A DNA stretch of 64,000 nucleotides, taken from assembly GCA_032622095.1 (NCBI GenBank), contig CP136067.1:127815030-127879029 (forward strand), read 5' to 3'. Both the position numbers and the translations under genes were made by a program. Source of the stretch: Siphonodentalium dalli (taxonomy: Eukaryota > Mollusca > Scaphopoda > Gadilida > Siphonodentaliidae). Each line of letters begins with the position of its first letter. Positions within the stretch are counted from its first letter, which is position 1. The notes beneath the pieces were generated by a model. The model saw only the letters and a list, made by a program, of their open reading frames with translations, made no database searches and was not told the origin of the DNA. Below are positions 1-11,848 of the stretch, in pieces.

Positions 1-2365
1 GTTAACGTTTGTTGATCTGCATCAGAGGTCAAATGGAAACTGTTCAAACTGCCTTCGGATTATGTGAGCTTGACATCTGTGGAAACTTTCCCAATAAAAA
101 AATCAACACCGTCTAGCAGGGAATCCACTTCAAATTTTCGTTTTTTCATGACTAGGGTCAGTTCCGCACTAAAAAAATATTGTCATTTTTTCAATCACAC
201 TTAAAATTTCTAAACAGCCACAACAGACTTCACCTTTAATGAATGGGCCTCTTGGCAAATGAAGTTTGTGGGAGAATGATTCCTTGAATTTTTGTCAACA
301 GTTTACATTTAATTCATGCAACCAATCACAGCCCAGAGTGTTTTAACTGTGAAACTCTATACTCCTCCCGCAACCGCAGGGGGAGCTGCCTATAGTATTT
401 ACACCAGTGTAACCTTGAAACGACCACGTTTCATATAAAGCATTCCGTGCGCAGCTTTGAAGATGTGTTTACGTTCGACTGCAAACCATAAACGAAAGCA
501 ATCTATGGCCACACATAGTTGAGTTAGATTTGTCAGCACAGATATATGTCCTATATCAGACACAGTATATTTTGATCGTATGTTGGTGTATAGATTATAT
601 TTGTATAACGACCACGGTAAGTAAACACCAGATGCTGGTGACTGTGCACTTGAGTCATACACGCATGCCACTGGATGACTAATCATATATAGGCATATGG
701 CACATTCGGATATACAAGATGTCACACCAAACACATGAATATGCAAGAATAAAAATGTTCAAGTTATACCCAGCATGTAATTAATTGTTAGCCAATATAT
801 CATAGCAAAAATATATTAAGGGTCAGACGCACGTATTGCCAAAATTTCCTAGTATTTCAAAATGGTTTTTCTTAAAATATGTCTTGAATTTCTTTTTGAA
901 ATTTGGTATAAGCGATTATTGTGACACACAATTTAATACACGTTGGATATTATAACACCATTTATTTTTTGTTGGGGAGCCCAGCAAGTTTAATTTCAAG
1001 TATTGATTGCGAAAGATTTGATGTGCCGGAATTGTCGAGACGACCCGGCTGACGGAACAAACCCAACATTGTTAAGTTCCGCAATTACAGCATAAAGGGG
1101 CCATGAGCACACCCCCAATCCCTTTTATATTAACTTTCGAGTACGAGCATGAAATTTGCTTTGATTGCACCTGGATACTATACTGATCATAAAAACAGAA
1201 CTTAAGAACAGTTTATTTTGCAGAATTTTCAAATAAGAAAGGGTCCTTGATATTTGCTATGGGTAATCTCAGACATGTACTAAACATAGAAACCCAACTT
1301 AAGACGCCGATTTCTGCAGTATTTTCAGATAAGAAGGGGCATGCAGTTTGGCGCCTCCCATAAAACTACGGAAATTCCTTATTAGTCCTGGACATAACTT
1401 CATCACACTCATTTTCTTCCTTATTATATCCCTCAACTTGTAAGCAATATTAGCATGAAAAAAAGTATGGCAATATGAGGTCAAACATGGCCGCCGTTTT
1501 TCAGACGAGGTACTAAGCCAGATTGATCCAACTATAACGAGAACACTATTGGCAAATGTATACAAAGATTTAACTTTTTGTGAAAATAAAACATAGTTCC
1601 ATCTTTTTAGCCCAAACTTTGAACTCCCCATGAAATATGTACGCCACAGTGGCAACCTTTGTGGACATTTGACTATTTTTCACTTATGTTTCTACATCAG
1701 TTTCTGCTGCTTGGAACTGGTGGAGAATTGTGACTTTATGTTTTATTGTTCATGTTAACAGATCATTGGATCAATGCAATATGTCATATGTCAGGCGCCA
1801 TCGCCTTACGATCCCTCAAAAGGTCGATTTTACCGAACGCGGTAGGATATTTTCCAAAATTCACCAAAATGCCGGGCCGTGACAAATGACGTTGTCATGC
1901 AACTTTATTAATTTTGACTCTTATAACATTACCATTAATATTAGATAAACTATACATGAAAGTTGACAAAACTTCACGTTTCAGGTTTGGACCATGTTTT
2001 CAAGAAAAAATTAAACTATCTACTACATCTTAAATTGGTTACACCACAGGGGCGTGTCGTTAAACGAGTAAAATATACATTAAAAAATATTTAATTTTAA
2101 AACGAGCGCGCCACTTTAAAAAACGCATCGCTATACAATACATACGCTACAAGGGGGTCTACTTTTTCAAATACCTCCTCAATTCTAACGGCTATAACTC
2201 GCAAACGCCTGAATCGATTCTTAAAGTTCCAAGGCCAGTCGACCGAGTAAAAGTTATAAGCGAGTTTGCGATACCCGTTCGACGGGAACGGGTAAATCTG
2301 TGAACATCGTCACGGTCACTTGGGTACTTTCAATGCAGCACATAAAGCGATAGCGAATTGAAACG
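1..2365. other. Non-coding stretch, no gene recognised
   Basis: No reading frame here has recognisable protein similarity or a convincing splice structure. Around 1190-1350 two related segments lie close together (both contain a run like 'gaactTAAGa...tttgCAGaattttcaaATAAGAA'), suggesting an old local duplication. The motif AGCGAGTTTGCGAT at about 2260 is also found at the ends of the element at 7147-8109, so a fragment of that family may be present. Confidence 0.5.
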
Positions 2366-2369
2366 GGTA

Positions 2370-5300
2370 GATTCACTTTCGGATACCCGTTTAGGTTCGG
2401 ACATTCCAAGATGGCGGCGCCCACTTAAGCAGATAAACGGTAAGTGTATATATTGTCTCCAAGCAGCAATCAACGACATCTTTCGGTGATACACCTTGAA
2501 AGAGTTATGTAGGAATTTGTATGCCCAACACATACGTAACTCGCCTTTCGCATGACAGGCATGTGAATTGTTGTATTTGGCGTGTCAAGTCGTCATAATT
2601 TTTATAAATTTTATCGAGGCGGCAAAATGTTCGCTTTTTCGTATTTTTCTGGCCCTGGGCTCATGCATCCGCAAATTTATGTATTGTTGTGGGTAGATTA
2701 GGTCACCACACATCTTCGGAATGCAAAACCGGCGATGTTTTTATTATCTAACTCCGAAAAACGACCTTTGAAAATTTCAAAATGTTCAGGTTCGGATTCG
2801 CAACATTCGTGATGATTTTGTTCAGGTTCAGACACAATTTTCGTTCAGGTTCGGACAAATTTGGTTCAGGTTCGGACGCATCAAAAACTTCGCATAAAAA
2901 TGACACGCCGAGGTACAGTCGCGTTCTTATTGCGTTTTTGTGCATTTGGTTATCTTCCGTTCGCAAAAGAAACGATAAATGGGGAACACGAGGCATGGTT
3001 TTAGCCCACTCGTGCATAATTGGGCGGACTTTCTTATTTTATGCGTGTGAGATGTATGTGATCACGTGATTCTCCTCCACATCCACATACGATGCCACGA
3101 AGGTCGCCGCACGTAGATGAGCAGATAACTGTCCATAATATAAGTTACACGGCTTTTTGATGGGGATACTGTGTGGTATGCCCCGGTAGAGGCTCGTACC
3201 CCCGAGGCGACTCCCCTCAACAAGCCGTGTTTACCCCCAGTCTCTATTAACAATATTCCCAGACATAAAGCGCAGAAACGAGCCACGAACAGTAACTCTA
3301 TTTTGTTAGACTGCTTATACGATGAATGTGATTATATAGCTGTTCCCACAATTTGCCCATAAATACTTGCTGATAGATAGACAATATATACCATGTTTTG
3401 TATCAATAATTGGATGATATATTTGGGTATTCACACGAAACATATTCTTTTCAATATAAGCCTTATGTGTTTTGCCTCATTTCTAAATGTTGAATCCAGT
3501 TACAAGTTAACCATTTGTCACACGACTATTATATATATATGCAGGACTATTAATTAGAGCCCGAACATGTTGCGTTCTATTCAGCACTATGCGAACATAG
3601 AGAATACCTATGGTTTGCCGAATAATACCTGCAATATGCGAATCTTCGCGAGCGGCGATATTTCAGGACTATATTATTCTAGAAACCATATGTGTTCTCT
3701 TTATGTTATTCTTATGGTAAGCAATTCTGCAAAACTACAAGTATTTGTTTATCGAAACAAGAATTTAGACGCCGAAGTAGCGAAACTTATGCAAACAATA
3801 TCAGCTGTTCCGTTGGCAAATTAAGCATCTCTAAATTTTGGTGGAAATTTTCCTTCATGCGCTTAAGAGAATAGTGCCTAGCCAATGGTTAAATATTACA
3901 CACAGAAACCCAATTAACAAATAACTGAATACGTAATAAAACGGGATCAATTGTTTTTCTTTAGAACTTATCGCAGTAATAAACTATTTTCAGTCTTCCG
4001 CGGAATTTCGCGTAGTTCCATTGATAATACACGCGTCACTAATTGTGTACCCTTTTTTAAACAGAAGTATCTACAGTGAGATAACGTTTGAAAATGATTA
4101 TCCATGCCAAGGTCCTGACGAAAGAGAGCGCATCGTATGTCATTTAAAATTACAGCTATTTCATAGGGAAACATATAACAAACAACGCGTGTCCCCACAC
4201 CCGGTTGTAACTAACAATCTGATTGACAACAACGTCACGTTTAAATCATGCACCATGTCCCCGTAACTCTTGACAGTGGGCGTATAAAAGCACGTGAAAC
4301 ATCGTGGTTATGAATTACCCTTGAACTAGCAGTTTCACCAATCGTGACATTGTTCAAGCGCGCTGAGTTTAATTGACGTCACCTAAAACAGGATCTATAG
4401 GTCTGCTACTGAATTATTCTTATTGGTGCTGATTGGTGTGAATTTATCTGATAACCTATAAAAAGCACACCATATGGTAGCTATTGATGTGGGACAAAAT
4501 CGTTAGCTCCGCCAACATCGTGGGATACTAGGAGATTTAATACCCGGATGTCTCTTTTTGAAACCCCTTGGCTCCGCCTCGGGGTTCAAAATCGAGAACC
4601 AGGTATTAAATATCCATGTATCCCCGATATTTCAGAAGATAAGTAATAATACCACTGTTGCTCATATGTAAAATGTAATAATTCCCACTAGCTGGTTTAT
4701 AGTAGACATTGCTCGAGAATATTCAACTGTGGCTTTTATCCCATTAATTCGGAGAATTTACCACCTATATTTGGAAATTTCAGCTGACATATTTAGATAT
4801 AACAAACTAACAGTGCATGTTCGTTAATAACACGCACAATAAGATCGCGACTGCACATCGGCATGTCGTTTATATGTAAGGTTTTGATGCATCCGAACCT
4901 GAACTAAAATTGTCCGAACCTGAACCAAATTTGTCCGAACCTGAACGAAAATTGTGTCTGAACCTGAACAAAATCATCACGAATCCGAACCTGAACATTT
5001 TGAAATTTTAAAAGGTCGTTTTTCGGAGTTAGACAATAAAAATATCGCCGGTTTTGCATTCCGAAGATGTGTGGTGACCTAATCTACCCACAACAATACA
5101 TAAATTTGCGGATGCATGAGCCCAGGGCCAGAAAAATACGAAAAAGCGAACATTTTGCCGCCTCGATAAAATTTATAAACATTATGACGACTTGACACGC
5201 CAAATACAACAATTCACATGCCTGTCATGCGAAAGGCGTGTTATGTATGTGTTGGGCATACAAATTCCTACATAACTGTTTCAAGGTGTATCACCAAAAG

Positions 5301-5412
5301 ATGTCGTTGATTGCTGCTTGGAGACAATATATACACTTACCGTTTATCTGCTTAAGTGGGCGCCGCCATCTTGGAATGTCCGAACCTAAACGGGCATCCG
5401 ACAGTGAGATTT
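2370..5412. mobile_element. Element with ~0.5 kb terminal inverted repeats
   Basis: The segment 2370-2890 reappears as its reverse complement at about 4884-5412 with only scattered differences, leaving about 2.0 kb between the arms. Both the outer end (near 2390 and 5385) and the inner end of each arm carry the motif AGGTTCGGA, and the inner ends (2788-2880 and 4888-5000) have it four times at roughly 25-30 bp spacing. Long inverted arms around an interior with no recognisable transposase fit a non-autonomous DNA transposon or foldback element. The interior has only short ORFs that I cannot assign. No clear target-site duplication was identified, so the exact ends are approximate. Confidence 0.65.
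4521..4617. repeat. Imperfect hairpin inside the long inverted-repeat element
   Basis: The left arm (ATTTAATACCCGG...TTTTTGAAACCCC) pairs with the right arm (GGGGTTCAAAATCGAGAACCAGGTATTAAAT) around the tip TTGGCTCCGCCTCGG. The arms are about 40 nt and imperfect. This is one of several hairpins in the window with a similar GC-rich tip and otherwise unrelated arms. Confidence 0.6.
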
Positions 5413-5701
5413 GTCCCATTGACCGGTAGCCTTTCATTACGATTTTCTCACTCAAGGGTCCATGAATTCCATGAAATTCCAGTCAGCTATGCGTTAACCT
5501 ATTTATTGAAAGATTTCATGGGCAAATATTATTGATAAAGTTGTCATTTTAACCCAGGATTTGTGTTCAAATTCTCGAGGCGGCTTCTAGCATTTAGATA
5601 AATACGGAAGGCCGATTTTTTTTCACTAACAACTTTGTTCACTGCATTAATGACAGGTTGTGATTAATAGAGTGAGTAGATGGTGCAAAAGACGCCCATT
5701 G

Positions 5702-6152
5702 CAGGGACGTGGCTATAGATGGTCTGCGCGTTAGGAAGGGTGTCCACCTTCGAATTTCTAACTACACATCTCGAACCATATCAAATTCACAAGTTTGCGC
5801 GTAAATCACCCCCCCCCCCCTTGGCTGGCATCAAGCTTTCCAATTGTTGGAAATTTTGAGACCTGACACCCCCCCCCCCCAAGCTTCAACAATTTCCAAA
5901 TTGTTTCTGACAGCCATTTCAGTCCAAATTTTGTTACCAAAAATAGGGAAATATGCAAATGTTGGTCTAAAAACTACAAATTATCCACTAATAAATTGTT
6001 CGAAAATCAAACTACAAAAACAATTTCAACCTATTGTTTGTGTGAAATTTCCAACAAACGTTTTGTCAGGTATATCAAATTTCCAAATGTTGAACATTTG
6101 ACCAAAGTTGGGGGGGGGGGGGTTAAGACACCCCTGTCGTCACGTCCCAGTC
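5702..6152. mobile_element. Diverged hAT-like non-autonomous copy
   Basis: The left end begins CAGGGACGTGGCTATAGATGG, close to the terminal repeat of the hAT-like element at 22650-23847. The right end (CACGTCCCAG near 6141) is a decayed inverted counterpart. The interior shares poly-C and poly-G runs (5811-5880, 6109-6122) and the phrases 'ggaaatttt' and 'ttccaaattgtt' with that element. CCCATTG occurs just left of CAGGG and again about 8 bases past the right end, which may be a blurred target duplication. There is no transposase ORF. Confidence 0.5.
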
Positions 6153-6159
6153 TCAACCC

Positions 6160-7144
6160 ATTGTACAAGGACATAAATATATCGTGGATTTATCGATGCA
6201 TTGCACATTTGAATACAATTACCGTTTAGTTACCTTATCGTATGTAGGTGGGGACTGATTTCTCATTTTAATATATATTTACTATCTGAACGGAAATGGC
6301 GCATTTGAACCACAATACTTGTGTATACTGTAGTGGGGATAATATAGGACGCCAAATACACGAAATACCTATACATACTCTACAAAATCTAAGCATATAA
6401 GTAGAGCGAGTTTCAGTTGTTTTCTGTGTTTCGCACAGAAGTGAAGCAAACGCTCTTTATTCAATCCGTATAATAAACAGACTACATTTTGACACCTTTT
6501 TTGTTACCAAGTTAAACATTTCAACCTACCTCCGGGTTTAGATCCCGACAACAATCCCAATTCTTGGGATAAATATTCCCTTGCCCCGACGGGCCGACCC
6601 TTCGATCTGTTGAAAGATTCCAAACAAGGGTTTACTTAAAGCTACTCAAACCGATCAGACGGTCCCCATATCATAAAGTTACAACAAGAACATTTCTTCA
6701 AAATACGCTTTTGTTATCAGAATCGATTAATTACAACAAAATAATGCTAACTGCTGTCAACTATAGTATAAAATTTTGGCCGCATTACCACTTGATTTTA
6801 GAGTTAAGCATCGTCGTCCGCAATTTTGTCCGAGACCGTCGGTTTGATGACTCTTTTCTGGGCCACAAATAATTACACAACTCAAGAGATAACAAACTTC
6901 AAAAATCGATATCTGATCACTCTGCGCTTTGATGGTGGGTTCCTCGATTCGAATCAAATATTTAGTTTTACCCCCGAAGCCAAATATAATAACTTGGGAG
7001 CGTTAATTCGGATTATGCATCTTTAATATGACTAAATATTCCCCAACTAAAATAGGGGACAAATGCGGTATTATATCGAACTGAAAGTACATGTAGGACA
7101 ATATTAGACCCTTGGTCTAAAACAATACATTTTACACCGAATAA
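6160..7144. other. Non-coding stretch
   Basis: No gene recognised. At 6440-6472 it holds a copy of a dispersed motif, GAAGCAAACGCTCTTTATT, whose forward and reverse forms recur in the foldback element at 10.4-12.9 kb and in the 46-48 kb satellite. Confidence 0.4.
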
Positions 7145-7477
7145 TAGCGAGTTTGCGATTTCAAACCGAGAATGGTTCCCATTTAGGGGTGCACATTAAT
7201 TAGCATATGTGGGGGATATGTGGGGGATATATCATGCATATGATATGCCGAAAGCATATCACGAAGGCCTGATTTGGGGAGCGCATACATGGGAGGGGTC
7301 GCCCACAATCGTTGGTCCGGGGGCTCCCCTGGGCAGGAACACTGTGAATATTTGAATGCCTAGGAGGGAATTCCTGACGTTTACATGACATTTGACATGT
7401 TTTTTTGGGGCGGTCTTCCCTAGGGCCCCATTGACCCCGCCACTGGACTGTACACTATTTAATAAGCGATAAAACAT

Positions 7478-7730
7478 GATCTTAGGAGAATCGGACCTTC
7501 GGAGAATCGGACCTTCGGAGAATCGGCCCTTCGGAGTTATAGACCTTCGGAGTTATGGGCGTTCGGAGTTATAGGCCTTCGGAGTTATGGGCTTTCGGAG
7601 TTATGGGTCTTCGGAGTTATGGGATTTCGGAGAATCGGGACTTCGGAGTTATGGGCTTTCGGAGAATCGGGGCGTCGGAGAATCTGACCTTCGGAGAATC
7701 GGACCTTCGGAGTTATGGGTCTTCGGAAAA
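7478..7730. repeat. CTTCGGAG minisatellite, ~17-18 bp unit
   Basis: About fourteen tandem units alternate between two forms, CTTCGGAGAATCGGAC and CTTCGGAGTTATGGGC. The array stays open in one plus-strand frame (about 7555-7758), but that ORF is simply the repeat translated and is not treated as a gene. Confidence 0.9.
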
Positions 7731-8028
7731 AACGCTACGTAACCCGATCGGTCTATGAAATGTAGAATCCAATTGTTGAAAATGTTACCAATATGAGTGA
7801 AAGAAAAGCAACGTCCTCTTCCAACTGCCACCTAGATCGTCCTTGATGAAAGCAACTGATTATCATGGGGCTCATCTAATCTAAATACATATTTCCAACA
7901 ACCCATAACGCTAAGTATAACATAGGCCAATAACGCGAATAACAATCTATATCATAATATCTTTTTGTTGCAGTTGGCTCACCATACATTACCAGTCGAT
8001 GTGATGAATTCTACCGGTAAAACAGTTT

Positions 8029-8106
8029 GCGATTTCAAAACGTGTATCGGTACGGGTAGCTACCCGTACGCGTACCGGTATCCGTACCGGTTTGAAATCG
8101 CAAACT
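8029..8106. repeat. Hairpin at the right end of the TA-flanked element
   Basis: GTTTGCGATTTCAAA at 8029 is matched by TTTGAAATCGCAAAC at 8092-8106. The interior is built of CGGTACGGGTA/TACCCGTACCG-type inverted words. The arms are imperfect, with an indel. Confidence 0.65.
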
Positions 8107-8111
8107 CGCTA

Positions 8112-9010
8112 TATACTACATATTGTTCCACAACATCGAAAACAGACGCTGAACACAAACGTCACATATATATAGTACCGACAGATGGGCCCCTCTTTTG
8201 GCACAGGAGAAAATATACAATCTATTTCAAAGTCAATAATTATCGATAAAAGAACCACCGTTTGCGGGGGAGGGTGCTCGTAACAAAATTTACAGACACA
8301 GGTTGAAAAATTGCGCTACCCGACCCCCACCCCACCCTCTGTGTAAAAAATAGTAAATAAATCAGAATAGTATGAAACAAAATATATCAATCTGGTTCTG
8401 TCTAGCAATTACTATTCAGCATATTCCAACATATTATTACACCATAACAGTGGAATGGAATTAGCATGATCGGAAGCGACTATTTTTTTAATCCATAGTG
8501 TTTGACACCGGATATTGTCTCACAAGAGCGTCAAAAATCCAAGTTGATCTGCCTCATATTTGAACAATCTCTGATTGTGAAGAAACTCGAACCCCACCTA
8601 TTGCCTTCTTAATTAACAATTGCACAATCAATTAATATACCTCCCTCTCTCAACGCCAAATTATCGCCTATTATATATTTATGCAAAAAGTAAGTAAATA
8701 GAATTTATTGGGACGAAATCAGCTATTAATTCTGAAATATTGTGATTGCGACATGCTCAACTGTCTCCACTCCCTGCATAGCAAAACATGATGACCCAGA
8801 TGAACGTTTGCCGCTTCGTTGACAATAATAAAATGGCGCTCTGGAACAACATGTTGCGGTTCGTTGAGCCACCCCGCGTCGATTTTTTGCTTCTTGGCGG
8901 CTAATGTTCGGTTCTTGGCGGCTCTTAAAACCAAATCATTGATAATATTACTAATTATCATTTTAATTGATTACAAGTCGGTTACAAATCGGTTCTATAG
9001 TCAAAATATG
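8112..9010. other. Region 3' of the transporter gene
   Basis: No gene recognised. It follows the stop codon of the minus-strand transporter at 9011, so it must contain that gene's 3' UTR and polyadenylation signal. AT-rich stretches (8940-8990 read on the minus strand) would permit this, but no specific site is claimed. Confidence 0.4.
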
Positions 9011-10315
9011 TCATGGATAACTAGTTGATTCCAAATGGTATTTGGAGGATACACCGCAGTATTTTCGCAGTGCCCTAACGCTACACATCAGGAGGCATAG
9101 TAGACACATCACACACAACATTAAATAACCATATCGGAGACAGCGTATGCCCGTGCAATAAATGGAGTCCACCGTGTCTATACTTTCTTCATACAATTGA
9201 CCGAATGCGTACTGAAACATGGTACCCGCAATAGACTCTGCCGCGAGAATGAACCCCCAATTGCGGCCAAAATGCTTTGTCCCGTATTTCCTGTTCACTT
9301 CTGTTGGCGTGGCTGTCCATATAAGTCCACCCACCGACGTCAATAACATATGTGACACGTAGAAGACAGCCAAATCTCCGCCCCCGATCACCATTCCCAT
9401 AGTTCCAGCTACAGCGAATAAAGACGGAACAAAAAAGAACCAGTTCCTGTGGATTCGGAGAGAGTCTAATAGAAAACCGCAAATCACGCTGGATATGAAA
9501 CTCACAGCTAGAGATGGTGGGACGATGAATTTATCGTGTTCATGCAGATTCAATGCCCTTGTTGACGTCGTCACGTTGTTCTCCACAACCTGATCTACTG
9601 AGGCGAGGAATAGAAATATCCACAGTAAAAACAAGAAGTACCTCTCCTTTATTACGCCACAAAATGTCAGGTTCGACCCAACTTCCAAACCGTTGCTCGA
9701 GTCGGTGCAAATGGAATTACTTCGCGAATTGTTGCTTCCTGCATCAATCTCAGACACTGAATGTGTATCTTGTTGAACTTTTAAACTAACTGAGAATACG
9801 TTGTTTTGGTGCTTGGAGTTGTTTCCAGATCCATTTTCCGTGATGTCACTTATACTTATTCCTTGAGACTGACTTGTGATTTCGTCAGGGGTGTTTTTCG
9901 CTTTCTTTGAACTTTGGTATTTTTCATCTGAAGAAATGGTTGGTGTTTCGTCACTGGATCCGGTCAATGATCCATCGAATTTGTTAACATCCACCGTTCT
10001 TACTTTTATAGTTACCATACATATAAGATACGCGCATGCGTGGCACAGCAGAAGCAAAAACATGAATCCCGAGAAGCTATCAACAGCGCCCTCTGGTGAT
10101 TGGAGACCCTGATCGAAGACCGCGTAATAAACCACAGAGAATATGACTGGTCCCCCGCCATAAAACGCATCTTGGATACCGATGACTCTTCCGGACCACG
10201 ACTCTCCGAAGTTGATGACATTCGTGTTTAGCGAGGCGATGAATGGAAACATCGAGCCGAATCCTGTGAAAGCAAGACAAACTGCAATCATATTAATCAT
10301 ACAAGTATCACCCAT
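9011..10315 (-). CDS. MFS transporter, nodulin-like family, terminal exon
   Basis: This 434-codon open exon encodes most of a multi-pass membrane transporter and ends at a stop codon at 9011. The N-terminal part (starting GDTCMINMIAVCLAFTGFGS, then NVINF and SGRVIGIQDAFYGGGPVIF) matches the nodulin-like domain pattern of a GQT-type helix followed by 'TNVxNFPxxRG' and a glycine-rich helix. A serine- and asparagine-rich loop of about 110 residues without membrane segments (about residues 115-225) follows. The C-terminal half has about six hydrophobic segments and the family signature KHFGRNWGFILAAE. The acceptor is TATAG before ATG at 10315. The exon entry is phase 0, which does not match the phase 1 donor of the upstream exon at 13187. 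The substrate is unknown. Membrane location is inferred from the helices. Confidence 0.85.
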   Translation of the reverse strand: MGDTCMINMIAVCLAFTGFGSMFPFIASLNTNVINFGESWSGRVIGIQDAFYGGGPVIFSVVYYAVFDQGLQSPEGAVDSFSGFMFLLLLCHACAYLICMVTIKVRTVDVNKFDGSLTGSSDETPTISSDEKYQSSKKAKNTPDEITSQSQGISISDITENGSGNNSKHQNNVFSVSLKVQQDTHSVSEIDAGSNNSRSNSICTDSSNGLEVGSNLTFCGVIKERYFLFLLWIFLFLASVDQVVENNVTTSTRALNLHEHDKFIVPPSLAVSFISSVICGFLLDSLRIHRNWFFFVPSLFAVAGTMGMVIGGGDLAVFYVSHMLLTSVGGLIWTATPTEVNRKYGTKHFGRNWGFILAAESIAGTMFQYAFGQLYEESIDTVDSIYCTGIRCLRYGYLMLCVMCLLCLLMCSVRALRKYCGVSSKYHLESTSYP

Positions 10316-11631
10316 CTATACTAATACAACTCAATTTTATTTTGATTGTTTGTTTTGTCTGTCAGGTTATTAGCGTCATTGGTTGGTCGACAACGCGGCT
10401 GATATCAATTGACCCGGGGCGTCATGGGATAGGTTCCATTGACTTCAGATGCATTAAAATGGCACTGATATAGACAATCGGAGCTGAAGGGGGTCAATTG
10501 ACCCGGGTAGTGCCATGGGATAGGTGGCGTTGACGTCTGGTTTTTTCTAAAAGTACACTAATAATTAATTAAACTAAATAATAACTATACACCCATAATG
10601 GCTGGGATCTGGTCGTTGAAAATTCATTCACATTGGTAAACTGACCCGATGAGTGTGATGGGAGAGGTGTCATTGACATCAGACGACTTAATTGGGCACT
10701 AATAAACCATTCTAAATAAATAATTAAAATCATATATTCAAAACAGTTGGACCCTGGTCGCTGGAAATTGGTATACGTGATCCGGGAGTACCATTGGATA
10801 GGTACCATTCACCCTATTGGGGGACTTAGAAGTTATATTATCATGTATGAGCAATACAATGCGTTCACTATCAGCTTAGACGATATGTAGGAAAATTGCT
10901 TCACATGGGTCACCGGATAGGCGCCTTTGTGGGAATATTGGCACACAGAGGTACTTTGACACGCGGAATGTCATGAGATATGTGCCATTGACATCAGCTT
11001 ACTCAATGGGGCACTATTAATTAGCAATAAAGAGCGTTTTTTGTATCAACAACAGACAGAGCTAACTTTATCGGGAGAGTGAAATAGGTGATGTTTACCT
11101 GAGCCGACTAATAATAATTTAAATGACTTGAAGGCATTTATTAACAAATCAGTCATACATTAATATGTTCCGCAGTCAAAGAGCGAACAAATTGTATGCA
11201 TTATTTCATAGTAATATAGTAATGAGTAAAATACGTTATCTATAAATTTAGTTTCCAATCCTTTGAATGCAAGATTTATAAACGCATAGTCGTGTTAAAA
11301 CAGGTATGTTTTGGACAGTCATAAGCTTGTAAAAGTTTTCTATTACCGGTAGAATCCAATAATATTCCAGTATATATTTAGTTCTAAGATAATTGAGTTT
11401 GACACATTTATCCACGAAGTGGATATTCATCACCAACAGCAGCGTCACCACAGAGGTTACATGTTCTATCCTCCATCCCATCTTGTTGCTACCTCCCTGT
11501 TATCGACTGGGAGGCGATGATTAATAAATCGAAGTCTCAGTAGATAGTTAGCCGGGTTAAAATTAATCTCGGATAAATATGAATCAAGTTTGGGATGTTC
11601 TTTAACCCTTTACCCAACAGAAGGGCCCTGT

Positions 11632-11700
11632 GCCAATGCATTCTCTTATATATGCGAGTCGACCATAGGTCGCCTCGCATATATAAGAGAATGCATTGGC
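11632..11700. repeat. Perfect 27-nt-arm hairpin
   Basis: GCCAATGCATTCTCTTATAT and following bases pair exactly with the right arm. The tip GTCGACCATAGGTCGCC is itself almost palindromic, so the stem could reach about 33 bp around ATA. The same outer sequence recurs at 11779-11848, and as single arms at 12165, 19022, 19747 and 20020. Confidence 0.9.
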
Positions 11701-11778
11701 TTAACACATTAAAAATTATAAAATTGTTAAAGAATGTAAGAAAAAATGGAAAAAAGTGTTAAAAAAAGATTATTTTTA

Positions 11779-11848
11779 GGCCAATGCATTCTCTTATATA
11801 TGCGAGGCGACCTATGGTCGACTCGCATATATAAGAGAATGCATTGGC
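11779..11848. repeat. Second copy of the ATGCATTCTC hairpin
   Basis: This is the inverted counterpart of the hairpin at 11632-11700, with tip GGCGACCTATGGTCGAC. Between the two lies an AT-rich spacer with 'ttgttaaagaatgtaagaaaaaatg', the same phrase that forms the minisatellite at 20080-20450. Confidence 0.9.

Larger units (their letters stand above)
7147..8109. mobile_element. TA-flanked inverted-repeat element (MITE-like)
   Basis: A 22-bp inverted repeat starting GCGAGTTTGCGATTTCAAAC occupies 7147-7168 and, in reverse complement, 8088-8109. Both ends are flanked by TA (7145-7146 and 8110-8111), as expected for a Tc1/mariner-type target duplication. There is no transposase frame inside. The element carries a minisatellite (7478-7730), and its right end is itself a hairpin (8029-8106) in which GTTTGCGATTTCAAA is repeated in inverted form. 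The superfamily is inferred from the TA flanks alone. Confidence 0.6.

Noticed and set aside
7555-7758. Repeat-rich ORF
   Set aside because: It is the CTTCGGAG minisatellite translated.
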